This document shows, piece by piece, positions 1-9,849 of a stretch of DNA of 64,000 bases; position 1 is the stretch's first letter; the number at the start of each line of letters is the position of its first letter. Both the position numbers and the translations under genes were made by a program. The DNA is from Saccharothrix luteola (GTDB taxonomy: Bacteria; Actinomycetota; Actinomycetes; Mycobacteriales; Pseudonocardiaceae): assembly GCF_020859565.1 (NCBI RefSeq), contig NZ_JAJHUO010000022.1, positions 138,671-202,670 of the forward strand. The letters are read 5' to 3'. The notes under the pieces are model-generated. The model saw only the letters and a list, made by a program, of their open reading frames with translations. It was not told the origin of the DNA and did no database searches.

Positions 1-1152
1 CTCGCCAAGATCGACGACGCCGCGCGGCGGGCCCGCCTGGGCACCCGGCACCTGCTCTCCACCCGTGCCGCCGCGGTCGAGGACGTGGTCGACGCGGTGG
101 TCGGCCTGCACGCCACCGACCCCGCGACCGCGTTCCTGTCCGCGTGCGCCCGCCTGGAGCGGCCCTCGGTGGCCGAGGTGGAGGCCGCGTTCTACGAGCG
201 GCACACGCTGGTCCGGTTGCTGGCCATGCGCCGCACCATGTTCGCCGTCACCGCGGCGACCGCGCCCGTGGTGCAGGCCGCCGCGGGCGCCGCCGTCGCC
301 GCGAAGGAGCGGCAGAAGCTGCTCGTCTACCTGGCCGAGGGCGTCGGCTGGGACGCCGACCGCCTCGCCGCGGTCGAGGAGACCACCCTGGAGGCGCTGC
401 GCCGGCGGGGAGCGGCGACCACCGTCGACCTCACTCGCGACGTGCCGGACCTGCTCGAACAGGTCGTCGTCGCGGCCGGCAAGCCCTACGAGACCCGCCA
501 GAACGTGTCCAGCCGCGTCGTCCGCGTCCTGGCCGCCGAGGGCCGGATGCGCCGCGGCCGTCCCCTCGGCACGTGGCTGAGCACCCGGTTCCGCTGGGAG
601 CCCGCCACACCGTGGCCCGAGCTCGACCCCGCCGACGCCCGCGCCGAGCTGGCCCGCCGCTGGCTCGCCTCCTACGGGCTCGGCTCCGAGGCCGACCTCA
701 AGTGGTGGACCGGCTGGAACCTCGGGCACACCCGCAAGGCCCTCGCCGCGGCGGGCGCGGTCGAGGTCGAGCTGTCCACCGGCCCCGGCTACGCCCTGCC
801 CGACGACCTCGACCCGGTCGAGGACCCCGAGCCGTGGGCCGCGCTGCTGCCGGCACTGGATCCGACGCCGATGGGGTGGCAGGCTCGCGGCTGGTACCTC
901 CCCGACCGGCACCGGCCACGCCTGTTCGACACCGCGGGCAACGTGGGCCCGACCGTGTGGTGGAACGGCGCGGTCGTCGGCGGGTGGGCCCAACGCGCCG
1001 ACGGCGGACTGGTGTGGGAACTCCTCGAGGACGTCGGCGCGGACGCGGAGGCCGCGATCGCCCGGGAGGCGGACCGGTTGGCGTCCTGGCTCGGCGGGGT
1101 GCGCGTGATCCCCCGCTTCCGGACACCGTTGGAGAAGGAGTTGGCGACATGA
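1..1152 (+). CDS. Winged-helix DNA-binding domain protein, HTH_42/YcaQ-like (5' end outside window)
   Basis: The frame is open from the first base, so the true start lies left of the window; the visible part is about 383 residues. Early residues (LGTRHLL, then VDAVVGLHATDPATAFL) and the later WWTGWNLGHTRKAL segment match the actinobacterial winged-helix DNA-binding domain family (HTH_42, related to the crosslink glycosylase YcaQ/AlkZ). Members have stacked winged helices; many actinobacterial ones have no tested function, so glycosylase activity is only an inference. The stop codon overlaps the ATG of the next gene (ATGA), which suggests translational coupling. Confidence 0.75.
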   Translation, partial: LAKIDDAARRARLGTRHLLSTRAAAVEDVVDAVVGLHATDPATAFLSACARLERPSVAEVEAAFYERHTLVRLLAMRRTMFAVTAATAPVVQAAAGAAVAAKERQKLLVYLAEGVGWDADRLAAVEETTLEALRRRGAATTVDLTRDVPDLLEQVVVAAGKPYETRQNVSSRVVRVLAAEGRMRRGRPLGTWLSTRFRWEPATPWPELDPADARAELARRWLASYGLGSEADLKWWTGWNLGHTRKALAAAGAVEVELSTGPGYALPDDLDPVEDPEPWAALLPALDPTPMGWQARGWYLPDRHRPRLFDTAGNVGPTVWWNGAVVGGWAQRADGGLVWELLEDVGADAEAAIAREADRLASWLGGVRVIPRFRTPLEKELAT

Positions 1153-2072
1153 TCCTGTTGCGGAAGGTGGACGACTGCGCGGTCGAACGGCTGCTGGGCC
1201 TCGCGGTGGCCGACACCGATCCCGGCGACGTGATGCCACCGGGCTGGACGGTCGACCGGCCCGACGAGTTCCGCGAGTTCTACCGCGGCTTCCAGGACGA
1301 CGCCTACGAGATCGTGGAGGACGACCGCACGGTCGGCATGGTCCGGCTCAGCGCCAAGGGCGAGACCGGCATCTGGGTCGCCCGCTGCGCCCGCGGCAAC
1401 GGCATCGGCCTCGCCGCGCTGCGCCGCGTGGTCGAGGAAGCGCCACGTCGCGGCGTCACCACGATCGTCGCCGACACCACCACCGACAACGTCGCCGCCC
1501 TGACCATCCTCCGCAAGGCGGGCGCCACCCTCGACGTCGACGGCGCCCGCGTCTGCGCGCGCATCGCCGTGCCCACCGAACCGCCGCCCGACCTCACCGA
1601 CGCCGGCGACCTGCTCCTGGCCTACCTCGACTTCCACCGCGACGCCGTGCTCCGCAAGATCGACGGCATGTCCGAGGACGAGCTGCGCACCAGCCGCCTG
1701 CCGACCGGCTGGACGCCGCTGGCGATGGTCAAGCACCTCGCCCACGTGGAACTGCGTTGGCTGCGCTGGTGCTTCCGCGGCGAGGAGATCGCCCACCCCT
1801 ACGGCAACCCCGACGTCGACCGCGCCGAGTGGGTCCTCGAGGACGACGACACCACCGACCGCGTCCGGGAGTTCTACCTCGAACAATGCGCCCGGTCACG
1901 CGACATCGCGGCCGAGTCCGCCCTCACCGACCGGGCCGTGCGCCGCAACCGGCCCGAGGCGCCGCCGCCGACGCTCGCCTGGATCCTGTTCCACCTGCTC
2001 CAGGAGTACGCGCGCCACGTCGGGCACCTCGACGTCGCGCGCGAGCTCAGCGACGGCGTGGTCGGGACCTGA
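1149..2072 (+). CDS. GNAT acetyltransferase fused to DinB/DUF664 domain
   Basis: This 307-residue protein starts at an ATG overlapping the previous stop. Residues 1-140 read as a GNAT fold with the acetyl-CoA loop RGNGIG at 82-87 and the usual strand-helix pattern after it. Residues about 153-307 (LLAYLDFHRDAVLRKIDGM, then HLAHVELRWL and HLLQEYARHVGHLDVARE) are a DinB/DUF664 four-helix domain with the metal-type histidines expected for mycothiol-dependent DinB enzymes. The substrate cannot be told. A longer upstream frame exists but is a shadow of the preceding gene. The fusion could serve resistance or thiol-dependent detoxification, which is inference only. Confidence 0.8.
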   Translation: MILLRKVDDCAVERLLGLAVADTDPGDVMPPGWTVDRPDEFREFYRGFQDDAYEIVEDDRTVGMVRLSAKGETGIWVARCARGNGIGLAALRRVVEEAPRRGVTTIVADTTTDNVAALTILRKAGATLDVDGARVCARIAVPTEPPPDLTDAGDLLLAYLDFHRDAVLRKIDGMSEDELRTSRLPTGWTPLAMVKHLAHVELRWLRWCFRGEEIAHPYGNPDVDRAEWVLEDDDTTDRVREFYLEQCARSRDIAAESALTDRAVRRNRPEAPPPTLAWILFHLLQEYARHVGHLDVARELSDGVVGT

Positions 2073-2075
2073 CCG

Positions 2076-2702
2076 TCAGGTCGCGGACTTGCGCAGCTTG
2101 GCGTGCAGCGCGCGGCGGGCGACCGGGCCGAGCTCCTGCACCACGTCGACGAGGGCCGCGAGGCGCTCCAGGGCGTCCAGCGCGGCGTGCGCGCCGGCGG
2201 GATCGACGCCCTCGAACAGCTCCAGGCCGATGAACCCGGCGCACACCGCGCGGGACAGCCCGGCGGTGTCCACCAGGTCGGCGACCGGCGAGTCGGCCAG
2301 CAACCGGTCCAGCACCCGCTCGATCGGCCGGATCCACAACCCCAGCGCCGCCGACGTCGCCTTGGCCAGCTCCGGGTCCGCCTGCGCGCCGGCCAGCATC
2401 TGGGCGAGCACCATGACGTTGCCCAGCGAGCGCTCCTCGGCGTGCAGCCGCCGGCCGAGGTCCAGCAGCCCGCGCAGGTCGGCGACCTCGTCCAGCCGGG
2501 CCGCGAACGGCGCCACCCTGGCCTCGGTCGCGGCCAGGCACGCCGCTTCCAGCAGCTCGTGCACGCTGCCGAAGTGGTAGAACACCAAGGCCTGGTTGAC
2601 GCCGGCGGTGGCGGCGATCGTGCGCGCGGACGTCCCCGTGATGCCGTGCCGGCGGATGGTCTCGATCGCGCCGTCGATCAGTCGCTGTCGGGTGTCGGCC
2701 AT
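2076..2702 (-). CDS. TetR/AcrR family transcriptional regulator
   Basis: A 208-residue TetR-type repressor. The N-terminal helix-turn-helix runs through TSARTIAATAGVNQALVFYHFGS at about residues 24-46; the rest is an all-helical ligand-binding domain. It is the last gene of a leftward set, four bases after the membrane protein, which itself overlaps the flavin monooxygenase. Two copies of a 16-bp palindromic sequence (TTGAGCGAGTGCTCAA) lie just upstream of that operon. The simplest reading is that this regulator represses its own operon by binding them. The ligand is unknown. Confidence 0.9.
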   Translation of the reverse strand: MADTRQRLIDGAIETIRRHGITGTSARTIAATAGVNQALVFYHFGSVHELLEAACLAATEARVAPFAARLDEVADLRGLLDLGRRLHAEERSLGNVMVLAQMLAGAQADPELAKATSAALGLWIRPIERVLDRLLADSPVADLVDTAGLSRAVCAGFIGLELFEGVDPAGAHAALDALERLAALVDVVQELGPVARRALHAKLRKSAT

Positions 2703-2706
2703 GCCA

Positions 2707-4257
2707 TCACGGTAGGGGCGCGGCCGTGCGGACCTCCGCCGGGCGTGCGCACAGGTAGGGCCGGGCGAGGACCAGGGCGGTCGCGGTGAGGCCGATCCCG
2801 ACGAACACCGGCGCCAGGTGGCCCGCGTCGGTGTAGCCGATGACGCCGTGCACCACGACCGCGGGCAGGAACCCCGCGGCGGCGGCCAGCGCGAGAGACC
2901 ACCACACCCACGCCTCGCCCCGACGCCAGCCCCACGCGGCGAGCAGCGTGATCGCCGCGGCGGCGGACATCAGCGCCCCGCCGAAACCCGCCCGGTCGTG
3001 CGCGATGAACCCCGGCAGCCGGGGGTTGGCCGCCCGCAACGCGTCCGGCCCGGTCCGCAGGAACTCCAGGTCGCTGGGCACGAACACGTCCGTCAGACCG
3101 ACCGCCGACACCACCACTCCACCCGCGAACAGGCCGACCCCCGTGCACACCAGGAGCAACTGCCCGACCAGCGCCCGCCGCCGCTCGTGCTCGGGCCCGT
3201 CCGGGCGCGCGGTCCACCGCGGGTCGTCCGGACGACGCCGGGTGGCGGCCAGGAACATCGGGAACAGCACCACGGCCGCCGCGGTGTGCAGCGGCTCCAC
3301 GAAACCGATCCCGAGGAAGTAGAGCACCGTCGGGAACCCGACCCACCCGGAGACGAGGAACACCTCGCGGGCCCACGGCCGGCCCGTCCGCATGCCGCCC
3401 GCCGCCAGGCCCGCGTAGAGCACGCCGATCGCGACCATCGTGCCGGCCATGGTGATCCGGTCGTGCTGCAGGAAGTGCACCAGGTGGTGGTTGATCCCGT
3501 GCAGCCCGTCCACGTCCGCGCCCAGGAAACCGCGGTCGTACCACAGCAGCACCGGACCGAGCGTGATCGCGGCGGCGCCCAGGCCCGCGACGACCATGCC
3601 CAGCCCGACCAGCGCACCCCACCACCACGCCGGCCACCGGCGGGGATCACGGCCGACGTCACGCGGTGACGGCGCCGGACCGGTGGGCGTCGCCGCCTCC
3701 GCCACCCGCGCGAAGAAGCCCGGACCGGCGCGCACCAGCACCTCGGGCGTGACCAGGACCGCCGTGGCCGGGTCGGCGAGGAGGGCGGCGGCACGCGCCG
3801 TGGACGCCGACGCCAGGTGGACCACGTCGGTATCGGCCCCGACCCGGACCGCGTCGACGTGCGGTGACAACGCGTCCACCACGGCCTGCTCCGTCGCACG
3901 CACCACCACCGGCACACGTCGGCCCGCGACGGCCTCGCGCACGACGTCGACATCGGCGGGCCCGACCGGCGCGACCTCCACCACCCCCGCGCCCAGCAGC
4001 GGCAACGCCCGCACCGCGTCCCGCGCCACACCCGGTGGCACCACCGCGCCCAGCCGGGTGCGCACCGGGACGCCGGCGACCGCACCGGCCAGCCGCGACG
4101 GTGGGTGACGGTGCCCGAACCCCCACGACACCAGCCGACCGCCGCCGGGCCACGACCCGACCGCGGCCAGCGCCCGCAACGCCACCCGCCGCGAACGACC
4201 GGTCCCCAGCAGCGCGGCGGCGATCCCGCGCAGCGGGTGGTAGGTCCAGTCGGGCAT
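2707..4257 (-). CDS. Polytopic membrane protein with degenerate dihydroorotate-dehydrogenase-like N-terminus
   Basis: This 516-residue protein has two parts. Residues 1 to about 205 resemble the opening of class-2 dihydroorotate dehydrogenase (HPLRG...LLG, GFGHRHPPSRLAGAVAGVPV, then a beta/alpha pattern), but I do not see a convincing FMN or catalytic set. Residues about 210-500 hold six or more hydrophobic helices (for example WWWGALVGLGMVVAGLGAAA and GWVGFPTVLYFLGIGFVEPL) with conserved-looking His residues in INHHLVHFLQHDR. The ATG overlaps the monooxygenase stop and the TetR gene follows after four bases. The function is not known to me; a membrane redox or quinone-linked partner of the monooxygenase is speculation. 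Confidence 0.7.
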   Translation of the reverse strand: MPDWTYHPLRGIAAALLGTGRSRRVALRALAAVGSWPGGGRLVSWGFGHRHPPSRLAGAVAGVPVRTRLGAVVPPGVARDAVRALPLLGAGVVEVAPVGPADVDVVREAVAGRRVPVVVRATEQAVVDALSPHVDAVRVGADTDVVHLASASTARAAALLADPATAVLVTPEVLVRAGPGFFARVAEAATPTGPAPSPRDVGRDPRRWPAWWWGALVGLGMVVAGLGAAAITLGPVLLWYDRGFLGADVDGLHGINHHLVHFLQHDRITMAGTMVAIGVLYAGLAAGGMRTGRPWAREVFLVSGWVGFPTVLYFLGIGFVEPLHTAAAVVLFPMFLAATRRRPDDPRWTARPDGPEHERRRALVGQLLLVCTGVGLFAGGVVVSAVGLTDVFVPSDLEFLRTGPDALRAANPRLPGFIAHDRAGFGGALMSAAAAITLLAAWGWRRGEAWVWWSLALAAAAGFLPAVVVHGVIGYTDAGHLAPVFVGIGLTATALVLARPYLCARPAEVRTAAPLP

Positions 4258-5438
4258 CAGCGGCCCACGCTCACCGGCACGTGGCCCGTGCTGTCGGGTG
4301 GCGTCCAGCCGAGGATCGGCGCCATGGCCCGCAGCGTCACGGCGGCCGGCGTCAGCCTGGCGGCGAGATCACGCGCCACCACCGCGGGCGGCCACGACCA
4401 CTGGGCCAGCCTGCCCAGCCGTGCCGAACGCCGCACCACGGTCCGGGTCCGCGGCCCGCGCACCCGGTCGTAGCGGACCAGCGCCGAACCCACGCTCGCG
4501 TCCGAGACCAGGCAGTCGGCCAGCACGACCGCGTCCTCCAGCGCCTGACCCGCGCCCTGCCCCAAGGCCGGGTCCATCGCATGGGCCGCGTCACCCGTCA
4601 AAGCCACCCGGCCCCGCGCACAACCCGCCAACGGCGGCAGCACGTGCACGTCGTGCCGGACAACACCGCCCTCCGGCACCGCCGCCAGCAGCGCGCGCAC
4701 AGGGTCCGGCCAGTCGCCGAACCGGTCGCGCACGGCGGCGAGCTCACCGCCAGCGGCGACACCACCCGCGGGCACGGTCGCCGTCCCGAAGCAGTAGAAC
4801 CGCCCACCCGGCAGCGCGGTGAACCCGAACCGCTCGCCGCGACCCCAGATCACCGCACCCTCCGCCGGCGGGTCGGCGACCGGCTCGGTGATCATGCGCC
4901 ACGCCGTGTACCCCGCGTAGCGCGGCGCGGGCGCGTTCGGCCACCACTGCCGCCGCACCGCGCTGTGCACACCGTCCGCGCCGACCACCAGCTCCGCCCG
5001 CACGACCCCGCCCCGGTGCTCGACCACCATCGCGTCACCGTCCGACCGCACCGCGGACACCTCGCTGTCCGACCGCAGGCACTCCGGCGGCAACGCCTCC
5101 GCCAACGTCCGGACCAGGTCCGCGCGGCGCACCACGACCAGCGGCACGCCGTGCCGCCGCGCGATCTCGGCGTTGTCCAGCCGCGACAACCACCGCCCGG
5201 AGCGGCCACGCACGCCGCCCGCCGTCTCCACCGCGCCGACCGCGCGGACCCGTTCCGCCAACCCGAGCGCCCCGAGCGCGCGCATCGCGTTCGGCCACAG
5301 CGAGAGCCCCGCGCCGACCTCGCCGAACTCGGGTGCACGTTCCAGCACCACGACCCGCCACCCGGCCCGGTGCAGCGCGAGGCCCGCCGCCAGACCACCG
5401 ATACCGCCGCCCACCACGACCACTGTCCGCCCGACCAC
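4257..5438 (-). CDS. FAD-dependent monooxygenase (aromatic hydroxylase type)
   Basis: This 393-residue enzyme opens with the dinucleotide-binding motif VVVVGGGIGGLAAG near residue 7. It has the second FAD motif LTGDAAHAMDPALGQGAGQA in its C-terminal half, typical of class A flavoprotein monooxygenases of the PHBH/UbiH/salicylate-hydroxylase type, which hydroxylate using FAD, NAD(P)H and oxygen. I place the start at the GTG at 5438 because the motif begins six residues later and a GGGGG ribosome-binding site precedes it. An upstream TTG at 5468 would put the operator inside the gene. It is the first gene of an operon with the membrane protein and the TetR regulator. The substrate is unknown. 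Confidence 0.85.
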   Translation of the reverse strand: MVGRTVVVVGGGIGGLAAGLALHRAGWRVVVLERAPEFGEVGAGLSLWPNAMRALGALGLAERVRAVGAVETAGGVRGRSGRWLSRLDNAEIARRHGVPLVVVRRADLVRTLAEALPPECLRSDSEVSAVRSDGDAMVVEHRGGVVRAELVVGADGVHSAVRRQWWPNAPAPRYAGYTAWRMITEPVADPPAEGAVIWGRGERFGFTALPGGRFYCFGTATVPAGGVAAGGELAAVRDRFGDWPDPVRALLAAVPEGGVVRHDVHVLPPLAGCARGRVALTGDAAHAMDPALGQGAGQALEDAVVLADCLVSDASVGSALVRYDRVRGPRTRTVVRRSARLGRLAQWSWPPAVVARDLAARLTPAAVTLRAMAPILGWTPPDSTGHVPVSVGR

Positions 5439-5449
5439 CGGCCACCCCC

Positions 5450-5471
5450 GTTTTGAGCGAGTGCTCAAAAC
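5450..5471. promoter_or_regulatory. TetR-type operator, copy 1
   Basis: A perfect inverted repeat GTTTTGAGC-N4-GCTCAAAAC lies 12-33 bases upstream of the monooxygenase GTG. The core TTGAGCGAGTGCTCAA (5453-5468) has the TTGAGC/GCTCAA half-sites common to TetR-family operators. A second copy of the same 16-mer lies 18 bases further up. Confidence 0.8.
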
Positions 5472-5483
5472 GGAGGGTAGCCA

Positions 5484-5503
5484 GTTTTGAGCACTCGCTC
5501 AAC
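5484..5503. promoter_or_regulatory. TetR-type operator, copy 2 (opposite orientation)
   Basis: TTGAGCACTCGCTCAA at 5487-5502 is the exact reverse complement of the core of copy 1. The two core centres are 34 bp apart, about three helical turns. It lies between the monooxygenase promoter and the 3' end of the methyltransferase gene. Confidence 0.75.
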
Positions 5504-5509
5504 GCCCGG

Positions 5510-6271
5510 TTAGGACGACACCGAACCGATCACCACGGTCGCCGACAACTCCTCGTCCGACACGACCTCCGCGCGCAACCCGCCCGCCGCGAACGCCGCC
5601 ACCGTCCCCGCCGCCTGCCGCGCACCCGTCTCCACCAACAACCGACCACCCGGCGCCAACCACCGCGCCGCACCCGCGATCACCCGCCGCTGCACGTCCA
5701 GGCCATCCGTCCCACCGTCCAACGCCACCCGCGGCTCGTGCTCACGCGCCTCCGGCGGCATCAACCCGATCGCACCGGTCGGCACGTACGGCGCGTTCGC
5801 CACCAGGACGTCCACCCGCCCCGCCAACGACACCGGCAACGGCTCGTAAAGATCACCCGCGTACACCCGGCCGACGCCGATGTTGCGCCGGGCACAAGCC
5901 ACCGCCACCGGATCCACGTCCACCGCGTGCAACCGCACCCCGGCCACCCGATCCACCACCGCCGCACCCACCGCCCCCGACCCGCAACACAGGTCCACCA
6001 CCACCGAACCGGCCCGCGCCACCCCCACGGCCACCCGCACCAGGAACTCCGTGCGCCGACGGGGCACGAACACCCCCGGATCCACCACCACCCGCAACCC
6101 GCAGAACTCCGCCCACCCCACCACGTGCTCCAACGGCAACCCGGCCACCCGCCGAGCCGTCAACGACTCCAACTCCTCCGGACCACGCGCGGCCTCCACC
6201 AACACCCGCGCCTCGTCCTCGGCGAACACACAACCAGCCGCACGCAACCGCGCGACGACATCAAGATCCAT
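5510..6271 (-). CDS. PrmC/HemK-related SAM-dependent methyltransferase
   Basis: A 253-residue enzyme with the layout of protein-(glutamine-N5) methyltransferases: a helical N-terminal domain, then FVPRRRTEFLV, SAM motif I VVDLCCGSGAVG and motif IV NAPYVPTG. Classical PrmC has NPPY; here the second residue is Ala. This fits the actinobacterial PrmC-related group whose substrate is not established. I use the ATG at 6271 with GAGAGG upstream; a GTG at 6292 is the alternative. It is probably not the release-factor methyltransferase, which normally sits beside prfA. No operon partner is evident. Confidence 0.8.
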   Translation of the reverse strand: MDLDVVARLRAAGCVFAEDEARVLVEAARGPEELESLTARRVAGLPLEHVVGWAEFCGLRVVVDPGVFVPRRRTEFLVRVAVGVARAGSVVVDLCCGSGAVGAAVVDRVAGVRLHAVDVDPVAVACARRNIGVGRVYAGDLYEPLPVSLAGRVDVLVANAPYVPTGAIGLMPPEAREHEPRVALDGGTDGLDVQRRVIAGAARWLAPGGRLLVETGARQAAGTVAAFAAGGLRAEVVSDEELSATVVIGSVSS

Positions 6272-6419
6272 GGAAACGAACGCCTCTCGCACGAAACCCG
6301 AGGGCGCCCCTCACACCGCCACGACGCGGCCGGGAGCGACCCGAAGCACACCAGCAGAAATGGGTCCCACCTCCCTCGTCCGCGCCAACCGCCACACCGT
6401 ATATCACCGCCCGCCGACC

Positions 6420-7208
6420 TCAGCCCCCGCCGGCGCGCGCACGCGCCACCGCCGCCTCCACGCCGTCCAACAACACCTCCAGCCCCGTCACGAAGTTCCC
6501 CACCGCGTCCCGCTCCAAGTACGGCACGTCCTCCTCCCCCTCCACCACCGGCGGCTCCTCCGCGCCCAGCCACGCCGACAGCGGAAACCGCTCGGTGAAG
6601 TCCGGCGCGACCTCCTCGAACACCTCCGACCGCGAGAACCACCACTCCTCGTCCGTCATCCCCGTCTCCCGCGCCGCCCGCCGCGCCTCCGCGATCACCC
6701 CCGCCGCGCCACGCACGAACTGCACCACCGCACCCACCACACCCCGCAACACCGACACGCCCAGACCCGTCGGCCGCAGGATCCGCAACAACACCTCCAC
6801 CATCAGGAACTCGTTCGGCCCCAGCACCGGCCGCGCCTGCGACACCTGCAACACCCACGGATGAGCCAGGAAGAACGCCCGCGCGTCCTGCGCCCACGCC
6901 CGCAACGCCACCCGCCACCCACCGTCCACCGGGTACTCCGACGGCAACTCCCCCAACACCCGGTCGTACATCAGGTCCACCAACTCCGCCTTGCTCGGCA
7001 CGTACGTGTACAACGCCATCGCCGAACGCCCCAACCGCTCACCCACCGCGCGCATCGACAACGCCGCCATGCCGTCCCGGTCCGCCACCTCGATCGCCGC
7101 GTCCACGATCACGTCCACCGACAACCCCGACCCCGCACCACCACCCGGCGCACGCCACAGCAGCCGCATCGACCGACGCGCGTCACCCTGCCCGGCGAAG
7201 ACCGCCAC
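6420..7208 (-). CDS. TetR family regulator (tetracycline-repressor type C-terminal domain)
   Basis: A 262-residue repressor. The helix-turn-helix (ALSMRAVGERLGRSAMALYTYV) lies at about residues 48-69. The extended N-terminus and long C-terminal domain are those of the TetR_C group found next to drug-resistance genes. It is transcribed divergently from the UvrA-like ATPase with 77 bases between the starts. That gap holds two near-identical short palindromes, so it most likely controls both genes in response to a drug-like ligand. Confidence 0.88.
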   Translation of the reverse strand: MAVFAGQGDARRSMRLLWRAPGGGAGSGLSVDVIVDAAIEVADRDGMAALSMRAVGERLGRSAMALYTYVPSKAELVDLMYDRVLGELPSEYPVDGGWRVALRAWAQDARAFFLAHPWVLQVSQARPVLGPNEFLMVEVLLRILRPTGLGVSVLRGVVGAVVQFVRGAAGVIAEARRAARETGMTDEEWWFSRSEVFEEVAPDFTERFPLSAWLGAEEPPVVEGEEDVPYLERDAVGNFVTGLEVLLDGVEAAVARARAGGG

Positions 7209-7219
7209 TTGCCCACCCC

Positions 7220-7261
7220 TTACAGCGTAAAGTACCGTGCCGCGAGCACCTTACGGCATAA
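7220..7261. promoter_or_regulatory. Twin candidate operators between divergent TetR and UvrA-like genes
   Basis: TTACAGCGTAA at 7220-7230 is a perfect TTAC-N3-GTAA palindrome. TTACGGCATAA at 7251-7261 is a related copy 31 bp downstream, about three helical turns. Both lie in the 77-bp divergent promoter region. The AGGGGGAAAG ribosome-binding site of the UvrA-like gene follows the second copy. Confidence 0.6.
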
Positions 7262-7285
7262 ACAAAGCAGGGGGAAAGCCAGGCG

Positions 7286-9547
<2,262 letters not shown>

Positions 9548-9569
9548 TCGTCCTGGCCGCTTTTGGACC

Positions 9570-9611
9570 CAGTCTTCTCCCGGTGCCACGTCCGGTGCCG
9601 GGAGAAGACTG
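9570..9611 (+). terminator. Hairpin terminator after UvrA-like gene
   Basis: A perfect 14-bp stem (CAGTCTTCTCCCGG with its complement) and a 14-base loop start 23 bases after the stop codon. No long T-run follows, as is usual in actinomycetes. Confidence 0.8.
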
Positions 9612-9849
9612 AGTTTAGTCGACACTGAAGTTATTAAGATTATTGGCCAATGGGGCGCGGGTAGCCCGACCGTGGTCGTCGTTCGGAATACCGCAGGTCG
9701 TTCCCACTGCCGGCCGATTGTCCGGTACCGAGCGGTCCTCTAACGTTGCCGATCACGTCCGCGCGAACGTGATCGCAGAACCTCCACTCCCCGGCCGACC
9801 CGCGCCGCTATGGGTCTGCCGGAACCCCTGCACGAGGGAGAACCCTGCA
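9612..9849. other. Leader/promoter region of the secreted protease
   Basis: This stretch begins with an unusually AT-rich segment for the window (TTATTAAGATTATTGGCCAA, about 9631-9650), likely part of the subtilase promoter. I see no convincing gene. The open frame running through it into the protease lacks a ribosome-binding site and would push the signal peptide inward. Confidence 0.4.

Noticed and set aside
789..1886. Long open frame on the minus strand opposite the first two genes
   Set aside because: Its product is Gly/Val/Ala/Asp-rich with no motif, and it is the mirror of two well-supported plus-strand genes. Such frames are routine in DNA this GC-rich.
9643..9849. Upstream extension of the first secreted protease
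   Set aside because: The extension has no ribosome-binding site and would bury the signal peptide. The ATG at 9850 has GGGAG and a normal signal sequence.
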